A stretch of DNA of 8,134 bases from Oscillospiraceae bacterium (GCA_031260745.1 JAISKY010000169.1:1-8134); one strand, 5' to 3'; shown: positions 1-6,590, counted from the first letter of the stretch. Program-made: numbers and translations. Notes: a model not told the origin generated them from the sequence alone.

Positions 1-326
1 AGTTCGCGAAAGCGCATAACCTTGACGAAAACGCGTACGCCGCGCGTATGTTCAAAGCGGTGTTCGAGGAAAAATCCAACGTCGAGGACGTCGGCGTACT
101 GGTAAAATGCGCGTCCGACGTCGGAGCGGACGCGGACGAGTTCAAAGCCGCGCTTAACGATGGCAAATACGCTAAAGCTCAACTGGACGTAAACGACTAC
201 GCGTATGAAACTCAAAAAGTATGGGCTGTTCCGACGTTCGTATGCGGAGAAAAACGCCTTGACGCGGTAGGCGGCGTCGGCGTAACCAAAGCTCAGTTAA
301 AGCAACTGCTGGACAGCATTTCGTAG
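1..326 (+). CDS. DsbA-fold thiol oxidoreductase family protein, C-terminal part (5' end outside window)
   Basis: The frame is open from the left edge (first full codon at base 3) to TAG at 324-326, giving about 108 visible residues; the start lies upstream, so the ATG at 48 is probably internal. The visible part is alpha-helical with a late strand carrying AVPTFV, the cis-proline loop typical of the DsbA/FrnE/HCCA-isomerase branch of thioredoxin folds, followed by a short glycine-rich turn and a final helix (KAQLKQLLDSI). In this family the cis-Pro loop packs against an N-terminal CxxC or Ser active site, which is outside the window, so redox activity cannot be judged. No membrane segment or signal is visible. 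It converges on the minus-strand block and shares a terminator with it. Family call is fairly sure; substrate and exact subfamily are unknown. Confidence 0.75.
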   Translation, partial: FAKAHNLDENAYAARMFKAVFEEKSNVEDVGVLVKCASDVGADADEFKAALNDGKYAKAQLDVNDYAYETQKVWAVPTFVCGEKRLDAVGGVGVTKAQLKQLLDSIS

Positions 327-339
327 CTTGCCGCATAGA

Positions 340-368
340 AAAAGCCGTGTCGTTCTGACGCGGCTTTT
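340..368. terminator. Bidirectional intrinsic terminator between convergent genes
   Basis: A 12-bp stem (AAAAGCCGTGTC / GACGCGGCTTTT, one G-T pair) encloses the loop GTTCT. The A-run on one flank and T-run on the other give a U-tract in both directions. It lies 14 bases after the DsbA-like stop and about 10 bases beyond the end of the minus-strand sulfatase gene, so it can end both transcripts. Confidence 0.88.
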
Positions 369-377
369 AAGCGTTGT

Positions 378-2702
378 TTATTCGGTGAAATTGTGACGGC
401 GGTAGTATTGTATTCTCCGGAAACTATCGACTTCCTTGTCTTTGTATACGCCCCATTTGCCGTCAATCATCATAACGCCCGCGTGGTGGATTACCGGAGT
501 TGTCCGCATAAGCTCGTTAGCCGCGTTCATATAGTTGTCTCCGCCCATATCGCCAAGCTCAAACACCATTCCCATCAGGAAACAGGGACTTATTTGAGGA
601 CCCTCGCCAACGTATTCCACGCCAAGTATGCGCTTCGCGGCTTCGTTAGCGTATATCAGGTACGGCACGCTGTAGTACGCCTCAAAACCGTCGTTGCCGT
701 TGCTAAACGATATGCCGAGGTTGCTGTAAACCTCGCCGTTGTTGCCCAGCCACGGATTATGGTCGCCGAATACAATAAAAATGACCGGTTCGTCGCGTTC
801 CGCGAAGTATTCCGCGGTGTCCGAGATATTCTGAACCGTATTCGCTATTCCGCTAAGGTAATTGTTCAGTATAGTCCAGTTTTCCTCAGTCAAATCGTTT
901 CTCGCGGCGTACTCCTTATCGAAGAATTTCACCTCGGAGTTGTACGGTCCGTGGTTTTGATAGGTAACGCTGAAACTGAAATACGGAACTTTCGTATTTG
1001 TAACGTGTTGCTCGTAAAGTTTGGTTATCTCGGCGAAAAAGTCGTCGTCCGAGGCAAACCCCTCGTTGGGCGCGAGCCTGTCGTAATAGTTCTGGTAAAA
1101 ATAGTAACGGTTAAAGCCTAAAAATTCGTTGACATTTATCCGGTTGTAAAACCAGTCGTCACCCGGGTGAGAACCCTCGGCGAAATAACCTTGAGAACGC
1201 AAATAGCGCACGTAGGAGTTCACGTTACCTCGGAAACCGTGTTCCTCCTCGCTGTTGCCTGTAAGGAATCCCCATTCCGTATCAACGGTGCCTCCGGCGA
1301 ATATATTCGTGACAAGTTCGCCGTAATAGGATTTTTCTTCAAGCGAATGCAAAGGTTTATACACGTCGTTGGGGAAAGTAATAACTCCGAATTTAGAGAA
1401 GTCGTTGAACGCCTCGCACATTACCGCGACAATGTTGACTTTCTTTTCCTCCGGAATGTCCACATTGGGGTATTTCGCAAGCTCTTTCGCGGCGGCTTCC
1501 GCATCGTAACCCTCCGGTACGGGCGGAGCAACGTCGGTTATACTGTACAAAAACGGATAGACGAACCCTCTGGTAGTATACTGAGCCGTTTCGCTCCACT
1601 GTAAGTCCGGATTCGTTCTGTTAGTAAACGCGTAGACCTCGTTGCTGGCGTACAGGTTCGCCAGTCCCGCCGCCGCGCACAGCGTAACCACTAATCCCGC
1701 CGCGCGGCTAAGTCCGCGTTTAAGCTGACGGCGTTGGAAAATCGCGCACATTATCACCAACGCGACACAAAGCAAAATCGCCGCAATCGCCGCCTTAGTC
1801 AGCCCCATTCCGTACGTACCCGCGAACTCTTGAGTTTCTCGCAGCAGCATAATGTCGCTGGCATACAAAGGGTCATTGCGGAACATCAGCTTATAATAGT
1901 TGACGAATGTCGGCGTCAAAGTTACCACGCAACCGCCGGCGAACGCAATCGCTACTCGGTTAGTCAGATAGTAGAAAAATATGATTATGACAATAACCGG
2001 AAGAATGTTCAGCATAATCAAATCCGGATAACCGAAAAACGCGAAAAAATCCTGCCGTCTAAGTTCAGCCTCCGGCGCGAAATACAGGCTGATAACGCCA
2101 AGTAAAACTCCAAGTCCCACTAAAACGGCGAACGCCGCCGCAATTTGGGTTCCGCTGCGCCAACGAGCGGACATCAAATCCGGGAATATTTTACCGTTGC
2201 AGACGTGACGGGTTCTGACGCTGCCCTGTACGGAGTGATTAAGCCCGTCAAGCAGTTCCGAGGGACGCGCGACTTTGACGCCCTCGCGGTAAAGTCCGTC
2301 GAAGTCGTCAAACGAGTAAAACCGTCCCGCGTTAAAGTCGTATGTATTCGCCGTCACGGCGGCTCCGTAACGCGCCGCGCACGGTCTAAGCACTTGCTCC
2401 GGCATTCGCGACAGCCATAGTGTTCGCGCCCATTCCGGACGAAATGACAATCGTCCTCTGAACGGACCGTGCCAAAACTTTTTAATGCGGCGTTCCGGAT
2501 TTTTGACGTCGCCGAGGAAACTCCATCTGCGGCTGAAATAATCTTCGTCAGTTACCGCTCCGATACCGTGCAGAAATCCGTAAATCAGGCGAATGAAAAC
2601 GTATTTAATCAGCCCCGGCTGCCATAACAGGCAATAGCGAAACAGCCGCGTGTCAAGCGCGGCGGTGTACAGAACTTCCTCAAATACTATAAATTGTTTC
2701 AC
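378..2702 (-). CDS. LTA-synthase-type membrane sulfatase with an N-terminal degenerate HAD-like domain
   Basis: The protein has 774 residues, GTG start; its GTGA overlaps the hisE stop by 4 bases and only a weak ribosome site precedes it, so it is probably translationally coupled. Residues about 187-352 contain five hydrophobic segments (near 187-209, 227-247, 249-269, 302-322, 335-352). Residues about 421-735 form an alkaline-phosphatase/sulfatase fold: VAVMCEAF (E430), GGTVDTEW with the expected nucleophile Thr472, SHPGDDWFYNR (H512), VTYQNHGPY (H584) and FGDHNP (D647, H648), matching the metal and substrate residues of LtaS-type phosphoglycerol transferases. Such enzymes move glycerol-phosphate or related groups onto surface polymers outside the membrane; the substrate here is not known. 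Usual family members have about 600-650 residues and begin near the first membrane segment. Here residues 1-184 are additional and resemble a HAD-IB phosphatase without its catalytic aspartates (see findings). A wall-polymer or glycan-modifying transferase is the main alternative to true LTA synthase. Confidence 0.88.
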   Translation of the reverse strand: MKQFIVFEEVLYTAALDTRLFRYCLLWQPGLIKYVFIRLIYGFLHGIGAVTDEDYFSRRWSFLGDVKNPERRIKKFWHGPFRGRLSFRPEWARTLWLSRMPEQVLRPCAARYGAAVTANTYDFNAGRFYSFDDFDGLYREGVKVARPSELLDGLNHSVQGSVRTRHVCNGKIFPDLMSARWRSGTQIAAAFAVLVGLGVLLGVISLYFAPEAELRRQDFFAFFGYPDLIMLNILPVIVIIIFFYYLTNRVAIAFAGGCVVTLTPTFVNYYKLMFRNDPLYASDIMLLRETQEFAGTYGMGLTKAAIAAILLCVALVIMCAIFQRRQLKRGLSRAAGLVVTLCAAAGLANLYASNEVYAFTNRTNPDLQWSETAQYTTRGFVYPFLYSITDVAPPVPEGYDAEAAAKELAKYPNVDIPEEKKVNIVAVMCEAFNDFSKFGVITFPNDVYKPLHSLEEKSYYGELVTNIFAGGTVDTEWGFLTGNSEEEHGFRGNVNSYVRYLRSQGYFAEGSHPGDDWFYNRINVNEFLGFNRYYFYQNYYDRLAPNEGFASDDDFFAEITKLYEQHVTNTKVPYFSFSVTYQNHGPYNSEVKFFDKEYAARNDLTEENWTILNNYLSGIANTVQNISDTAEYFAERDEPVIFIVFGDHNPWLGNNGEVYSNLGISFSNGNDGFEAYYSVPYLIYANEAAKRILGVEYVGEGPQISPCFLMGMVFELGDMGGDNYMNAANELMRTTPVIHHAGVMMIDGKWGVYKDKEVDSFRRIQYYRRHNFTE

Positions 2703-3046
2703 GTGTTTTTGTCCGTAGTTTTCATCGCTTTCAGATTGCCCCGCTTTTCCGCTCTCGCGTCAAGTTCTGCGTAGACTTGCTCAAGCGGAACGTCAAGCTG
2801 TACAAGCATAACCATCAGATGATATATCAGGTCGCTGACCTCGCCGACTAAAAGTTCGGAGCCGCCGCCGCGTTCTGAATTTTTCGCGGCGATTATTGTC
2901 TCGGAACATTCCTCGCCGACTTTTTTCAATATTTTGTCAAGCCCCTGCTCAAACAGGTAACGAGTATACGAGTTCTCGCTGTCGGTTTGTTTGCGTTCCA
3001 AAATTACCCCGTAAAGCAAGTCGAGCGGATATGTACTATTGTTCAT
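2699..3046 (-). CDS. hisE: Phosphoribosyl-ATP pyrophosphatase (HisE)
   Basis: HisE hydrolyses phosphoribosyl-ATP to phosphoribosyl-AMP and pyrophosphate, the second step of histidine synthesis, in the cytosol. The 115 residues show the MazG-like all-alpha fold: SYTRYLFEQGLDKILKKVGE followed by EC.ET (metal-binding glutamates of the KxGEE.xE type), then GEVSDLIYHLMVML with the second acidic pair. Length is normal for a stand-alone HisE. The ATG overlaps the hisI stop as ATGA, and an AAGGA lies 12 bases upstream; its own TGA overlaps the GTG of the sulfatase gene. HisI and HisE are separate here rather than fused as in many bacteria, and no other his gene is in the window, so this pair seems detached from the main his cluster. 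Confidence 0.95.
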   Translation of the reverse strand: MNNSTYPLDLLYGVILERKQTDSENSYTRYLFEQGLDKILKKVGEECSETIIAAKNSERGGGSELLVGEVSDLIYHLMVMLVQLDVPLEQVYAELDARAEKRGNLKAMKTTDKNT

Positions 3047-3363
3047 ATTTTTTTAATTTCCTTATAAAAGCAACTGATTTCACCCGTATGACAAACCGGA
3101 CCGTCGGGGTTACACTTCAGCAGAATCGTATCGTCGTCGCAGTCGGAGAACATCTCCAAAACGCGCAGATAGTTTCCGCTGGTCGAGCCTTTGTTCCAAA
3201 GTTCGGAGCGTGAGCGGCTCCAAAACCACGCGGTTCCGGTTTCAATCGTAAGCCGCAACGCGTCCTCGTTAGCGTAGCCAAGCATAAGCACCTGTCCGGT
3301 GGCCGCGTCCTGCGCGACCACCGGGATAAGCTCCGCTTTTTGGAAATATTGTTTTAAGTCCAT
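3043..3363 (-). CDS. hisI: Phosphoribosyl-AMP cyclohydrolase (HisI)
   Basis: HisI opens the adenine ring of phosphoribosyl-AMP, the third step of histidine synthesis, using the product of HisE encoded next to it. The 106-residue protein carries the family signatures: VLMLGYAN, a W.WSRSRSELWNKG.TSGN.L.V stretch, D75-C76-D77-D78-D79 (Mg-binding aspartates and a zinc-ligand cysteine) and the CNPDGPVCHTG motif with two further zinc-ligand cysteines. Length and motifs are complete. The ATG start is supported by AAAAGGA 5 bases upstream; a stronger AGGAGG sits 20 bases upstream. There is a 54-base gap after htrA and no promoter recognised in it, so it is probably read through from htrA. Confidence 0.95.
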   Translation of the reverse strand: MDLKQYFQKAELIPVVAQDAATGQVLMLGYANEDALRLTIETGTAWFWSRSRSELWNKGSTSGNYLRVLEMFSDCDDDTILLKCNPDGPVCHTGEISCFYKEIKKI

Positions 3364-3368
3364 AATAT

Positions 3369-3389
3369 TCCTTTTTGCAGATTCCTCCT
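3369..3389 (-). promoter_or_regulatory. Two successive Shine-Dalgarno sites before hisI
   Basis: Reading on the minus strand, AGGAGG (3384-3389) is followed by AAAAGGA (3369-3375), the latter 5 bases before the hisI ATG. The consensus copy is too distant (20 bases) for normal initiation and may act as a standby site or as a remnant of a start for a vanished short reading frame. Confidence 0.5.
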
Positions 3390-3417
3390 GTAAGAGTGAG
3401 GTAGGGTGGATTTCCGT

Positions 3418-4818
3418 TTAGTTGAAATAATCCGGCAGCGTCGGCGAGGGACTTACCGGAGCCACAGGCTCCATTCCGCTGAACGTAACTTCAAGTTCCA
3501 CGCTTTGACCTTTGTTGTCAACATTACGGTAAACTGTGATTTTTGCCGTATCTCCCGCTCCATAGTTGCGGCGAAGATACGAAATCAAATCGTTGTTACT
3601 GGTAACTTTGTGACCGTCAATCTTAGTGATAACGTCGCCAAGCTGAATCCCTCCGGCTTCGGCGGCTCCGCCGGGAGTTACGTCGATAACGCCCGCGCCT
3701 TTAACCGCCGCGCCAGTATTGCGGTCGTAACCATCAATTGTCTGAACCTTTACGCCAAGCACCGGACGCGGGCGATAGCCTATACTTTGCCAGTCGTTTA
3801 TCATATCGCGCACATCGTCCATCGGTATCGCGAAGCCTAAGCCCTCAACGCTCGCCTGACTGGTTTTCGCCGACGCGATTCCGATAACCTCGCCCCGGTC
3901 ATTGAATACCGGACCGCCGGAGTTACCCGAATTTATCGGTGCGGAAATCTGGAACATATTAATCGCGGTTTCTTCGGTCGAGTCCGTATAAATCTCGCGG
4001 TCAAACGCCGACAGGATTCCCTCGGTAATAGTAAATGTCAGGTATCCAAGCGGATTGCCGATGACAAACACGTCCTCGCCGATTCGCGTATTGTCCAGAG
4101 AGCCGAGCGCAAGCGCCCGCAGCGGCTCTTTAGGTTCGATTTTCAGCAGCGCGACGTCGTTCGCCGGTTCAGCGCCTACGATTACCGCTTTATACTCCGT
4201 GCCATCGTGCATTGATATGGTTACGTCAAGCCCCTGGTCGAACGCGTCCTCGATAACGTGGTTATTCGTGACGATGTAACCGTCGGAGCTGATAATAAAT
4301 CCCGAACCGCTTATTGTTCCGGTACGCGTTCCGAAGTAGCTCTGAATACTGATTTCCGTGGATATTCCCACGCACGAGTCCACCGATTGCGCGTAAATAT
4401 TAGACGCGGACAATCTAACGGAGCCGTCAATCAACGCCGGAGCGTCACTATTTGCCGCAGGTTGAGTATTCGGCGTATACGTCGGAGCCTGCGTTACAAT
4501 CTGCGGAGCTTGATTTTCGTCAATCAGGTATTTTATTCCGATTCCCAGTCCTCCGCCAGCTACCAGCAGAGTTAACACCAGCATAACCGCAAGTACCCTT
4601 ATCGCTTTTGACTTGCCTTGTTTTTTGTTTCCGTCATCGTCGTCGTCAATCCGCGAATACTGCGGCGGCTGATATGACTGCTCCGGAATCGGGCGCGGAA
4701 CTTCATAGCGGATTTCCGGAGCTTTCACCGGAACAGACGGCGGAGTATACGTTACTCCGGGTTGCGAAGTATAGCTGGGCGTATATCCCGAATTTTGATT
4801 GTTGTTATTGTTATCCAA
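3418..4818 (-). CDS. htrA: HtrA/DegP-type membrane-anchored serine protease with one PDZ domain
   Basis: I place the start at TTG 4816-4818 (466 residues), because AAGGAGG ends exactly 8 bases before it; an ATG at 4858-4860 in the same frame would add 14 residues but has no ribosome site. Numbering from the TTG: residues 1-72 are a cytoplasmic, disordered tail rich in Asn, Pro, Tyr and ending with DDDDD and a Lys-rich stretch; about 73-99 is a single membrane anchor; a Pro/Thr/Gln linker follows; the trypsin-like domain spans about 135-340 with the full triad His187 (TNNHVIED), Asp221 (NDVALLKI) and Ser300 (GNSGGPV); one PDZ domain covers about 353-446 (GGAAEAGGIQLGDVITKIDG); the tail is Pro/Ser-rich. 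Such proteases degrade or refold damaged proteins outside the membrane and are usually stress-induced. It precedes hisI by 54 bases. Confidence 0.95.
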   Translation of the reverse strand: MDNNNNNQNSGYTPSYTSQPGVTYTPPSVPVKAPEIRYEVPRPIPEQSYQPPQYSRIDDDDDGNKKQGKSKAIRVLAVMLVLTLLVAGGGLGIGIKYLIDENQAPQIVTQAPTYTPNTQPAANSDAPALIDGSVRLSASNIYAQSVDSCVGISTEISIQSYFGTRTGTISGSGFIISSDGYIVTNNHVIEDAFDQGLDVTISMHDGTEYKAVIVGAEPANDVALLKIEPKEPLRALALGSLDNTRIGEDVFVIGNPLGYLTFTITEGILSAFDREIYTDSTEETAINMFQISAPINSGNSGGPVFNDRGEVIGIASAKTSQASVEGLGFAIPMDDVRDMINDWQSIGYRPRPVLGVKVQTIDGYDRNTGAAVKGAGVIDVTPGGAAEAGGIQLGDVITKIDGHKVTSNNDLISYLRRNYGAGDTAKITVYRNVDNKGQSVELEVTFSGMEPVAPVSPSPTLPDYFN

Positions 4819-4826
4819 ATTTGTTT

Positions 4827-4833
4827 CCTCCTT
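4827..4833 (-). promoter_or_regulatory. Shine-Dalgarno site that fixes the TTG start of htrA
   Basis: AAGGAGG on the minus strand, spaced 8 bases from TTG 4818-4816. This near-perfect site lies inside the longer reading that starts at 4860, which argues against the upstream ATG being used. Confidence 0.8.
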
Positions 4834-4848
4834 ATTTATTATGCCCAA

Positions 4849-4871
4849 ATTATAAACCATCTTTATGTCAA
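4849..4871 (-). promoter_or_regulatory. Possible promoter before htrA
   Basis: The minus strand has a perfect TTGACA (4866-4871) and a perfect TATAAT (4849-4854), but only 11 bases separate them, so they cannot both belong to one standard sigma-A promoter. TATAAT alone, with an untypical -35, would start transcription near 4842 and give a 5' leader of about 24 bases containing the ribosome site. Uncertain; useful as a hint that htrA can be transcribed apart from prfA. Confidence 0.35.
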
Positions 4872-4893
4872 AATCTTGAACTTAATTTTAACT

Positions 4894-5433
4894 TTATGAA
4901 AAGTCACCCAATCCCGCGCCATATCTAAGAACTATCGGCGGCGTGACCGTAAAATCAACGACCGCGGACGCGACTCCTATTTCGCACTTGCCGCCGTCCA
5001 CGACCGCCGCGATTTTGCCGTTAAACTCGCGGAGTACGCTTGCGGCGTCGGTAAGCGGCGGTTTGCCGCTAAGGTTCGCGCTTGTACACGCGAGCGGCTG
5101 ATTTAGCTTTTTCAATAATTCCAACGCGAATATATTTGCCGGAATACGAAACCCCTGAGTTTTACCTAAATACGGTAAAATTACCGTAACGTGACGTTCC
5201 GCGAGTTTCAAAATTTCCGGTTCTAATTCCTCCGCTGACAAATCGTGAACCAACCAACTTAGCGGTTTGTCGTCCGGACGACCTTTAACCGTATAAATAT
5301 CACTACCTAAATCAGAACGTATCGCAAGTCCGTACACGGTTTCGGTCGGAATCGCGACAATCTCTCCGGCAAGCAGAAGTTCTGCGGCTTGCGCCAAGCC
5401 GCGTTCGTCGGGTTTCAGCAGCAGCGTCGTCAT
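4894..5433 (-). CDS. TsaC/Sua5/YrdC-type threonylcarbamoyl-AMP synthase, compact and divergent
   Basis: The family makes threonylcarbamoyl-AMP from Thr, bicarbonate and ATP for the t6A37 modification of ANN-decoding tRNAs. The 179 residues contain the main signatures: AIPTETVYGLA (28-37), KGRPDDKPL (50-58, the KxR motif), TSANLSG (117-123) and VVDGG with GVASAVVD (153-160). No C-terminal Sua5 domain is present, so it is of TsaC length. Two segments are shorter than usual: the stretch before KGRP lacks the normal N..AV.RIF helix, and the FWPGPLT motif is replaced by AERHVTVILPYLG (78-90). The ATG is 5 bases after the prfA stop, with GGAG 11 bases upstream inside the prfA end. prfA followed by sua5 is a known neighbourhood, though prmC, which often lies between, is absent. 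The family call is firm; full activity is less certain. Confidence 0.88.
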   Translation of the reverse strand: MTTLLLKPDERGLAQAAELLLAGEIVAIPTETVYGLAIRSDLGSDIYTVKGRPDDKPLSWLVHDLSAEELEPEILKLAERHVTVILPYLGKTQGFRIPANIFALELLKKLNQPLACTSANLSGKPPLTDAASVLREFNGKIAAVVDGGKCEIGVASAVVDFTVTPPIVLRYGAGLGDFS

Positions 5434-5438
5434 TGTCG

Positions 5439-6497
5439 CTATATCTCCGCCGCGAGTTGTTCCGCTTGCGCGGCGGCGCGTAACGCGTCAATCAGCTCGT
5501 CGATGTCGCCGTTCAGTACAGCCTCAATTTTGTGGAGCGTAAGTCCGATTCGGTGGTCTGTAACTCTGCCCTGCGGGAAATTGTAGGTGCGGATTCGCTC
5601 GTTACGGCTTCCCGTACCGACTTGTGAGCGTCGCTCGGCGGCGATTGCGGAATTTTGACGCTCAATCTCCGCTTCAAGCAGTCTGGAACGTAAAATCTTC
5701 ATCGCTCTGTCTTTATTTTTAAGCTGACTGCGCTCGTCCTGACAATAAACCACTACGCCCGTGGGCATGTGCGTTATTCTAATAGCGCTTTCGGTCTTGT
5801 TGACGTGCTGACCGCCCGCTCCGCTTGACCGCTGAGTTTCAATCTTCAGGTCGGCGGGGTTAATTTCAAAATCCACGTCCTCAGCCTCCGGCATTACCGC
5901 GACTGTTACCGTAGACGTGTGAATGCGGCCGCTTGCCTCCGTATCGGGTACGCGCTGAACCCTGTGAACGCCGCTTTCAAATTTTAGTTTGGAGTACGCG
6001 CCGTCGCCCTCAATAACGAACTCGCATTCCTTAACGCCGCCAAGTTCAGTTTCGTTGAGGTTGGTAAGCTCGACTTTCCACCGTTTTGCCTCGGCGTACA
6101 TAGAGTACATACGATACAGCGAATGAGCAAACAACGCGGCCTCCTCACCGCCGGCTCCGCCGCGAATCTCAACGATAACATTCTTACTGTCGTTTGGGTC
6201 GGAGGGCAATAGCAGAACCTTACAGCGGTTTTCCCATTCCTCCATTTGCGTCAGAGCGGCTTCGCGCTCATCTTTTGCCATATCGCGGAATTCCTCGTCC
6301 GCCATAAGCGCCTCGGCGTCTTCAACGGCGGTCTTAGCCGCCAGATACGAACGGTACGCCTCAACAACCGGAGTAAGCTCTTTAAGCTCCTTCGACACTT
6401 TAGTAAGCGCGGCGGTATCGTTGTAAACGTCCGGGGTCGCCATATCCGCTTCAAGCGCGGAAAACTTATCGGCTATCGCCTGTAATTTCTCAATCAT
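5439..6497 (-). CDS. prfA: Peptide chain release factor 1
   Basis: RF1 reads UAA and UAG stop codons and triggers release of the finished peptide at the ribosome. The 352 residues are of normal length and start MIEKL. An N-terminal coiled-coil domain (about 1-95) is followed by IRGGAGGEEAALFA (111-124), the stop-codon recognition P-x-T as P184-D185-T186 in VQRVPDTEASGRIHTS (RF1-type; RF2 has SPF), the catalytic GGQ at 228-230 in SSGAGGQHVNKTES, and the C-terminal TYNFPQGRVTDHRI (304-317). It leads the minus-strand block and is followed after 5 bases by the TsaC-type gene. No Shine-Dalgarno site precedes the ATG; the promoter would start the RNA about 3 bases upstream, so initiation may be leaderless. 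The GGQ glutamine is normally methylated by PrmC, whose gene is not here. Confidence 0.97.
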   Translation of the reverse strand: MIEKLQAIADKFSALEADMATPDVYNDTAALTKVSKELKELTPVVEAYRSYLAAKTAVEDAEALMADEEFRDMAKDEREAALTQMEEWENRCKVLLLPSDPNDSKNVIVEIRGGAGGEEAALFAHSLYRMYSMYAEAKRWKVELTNLNETELGGVKECEFVIEGDGAYSKLKFESGVHRVQRVPDTEASGRIHTSTVTVAVMPEAEDVDFEINPADLKIETQRSSGAGGQHVNKTESAIRITHMPTGVVVYCQDERSQLKNKDRAMKILRSRLLEAEIERQNSAIAAERRSQVGTGSRNERIRTYNFPQGRVTDHRIGLTLHKIEAVLNGDIDELIDALRAAAQAEQLAAEI

Positions 6498-6506
6498 AGT
6501 CCGAAC

Positions 6507-6535
6507 AGTTTACCACGTTTAGCTCCGTTTGTCAA
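6507..6535 (-). promoter_or_regulatory. Strong sigma-A promoter of the prfA block
   Basis: On the minus strand: TTGACA (6530-6535), 17-base spacer, TAAACT (6507-6512), preceded by TG at the extended -10 position (TGGTAAACT). The predicted start is the A at about 6500, only three bases before the prfA ATG at 6497. Confidence 0.8.
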
Positions 6536-6554
6536 CAGCTTTTGTCAATTGTCA
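6528..6554 (+). repeat. Three TTGTCA repeats between the divergent promoters
   Basis: TTTGTCAA occurs at 6528-6535 and again at 6541-6548 (13-base period), and a third TTGTCA follows at 6549-6554. The first copy contains the prfA -35 on the other strand and the second contains the -35 of the rightward promoter. They may be chance reuse of -35-like sequence or a shared regulator site. Confidence 0.5.
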
Positions 6555-6571
6555 GGAATTTAGCATATAAT
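6542..6571 (+). promoter_or_regulatory. Sigma-A promoter of the small Cys-rich gene
   Basis: TTGTCA (6542-6547), 18-base spacer, perfect TATAAT (6566-6571). Transcription would begin near 6578, inside or at the AGGAGG, which suggests either a very short leader or a start slightly off the standard distance. Its -35 lies 6 bases from the -35 of the prfA promoter on the opposite strand. Confidence 0.65.
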
Positions 6572-6575
6572 AAAC

Positions 6576-6581
6576 AGGAGG
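6576..6581 (+). promoter_or_regulatory. Consensus Shine-Dalgarno site of the small Cys-rich gene
   Basis: AGGAGG, 9 bases before ATG 6591. This is the best-placed ribosome site in the window and supports that the short reading frame is a real, well-translated gene. Confidence 0.85.
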
Positions 6582-6590
6582 TATATATTT

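Noticed and set aside
393..1121. 242-codon open frame on the plus strand inside the sulfatase gene
   Set aside because: It is antisense to the best-conserved sulfatase motifs, has no ribosome site, and its product shows no recognisable domain; the same holds for the plus-strand frames at 1167-1604, 1734-2105 and 2145-2420. High-GCG codon use creates long shadow frames.
3406..4575. Plus-strand open frames (3406-3840, 4055-4279, 4258-4575) opposite htrA
   Set aside because: They lie opposite the conserved protease and PDZ domains, carry no start signals and have shadow-like composition.
5984..6454. Arg/Leu-rich alternative minus-strand frames within prfA (5984-6181, 6251-6454)
   Set aside because: They overlap a complete RF1 with all motifs and have the composition typical of a frame-shifted coding region.
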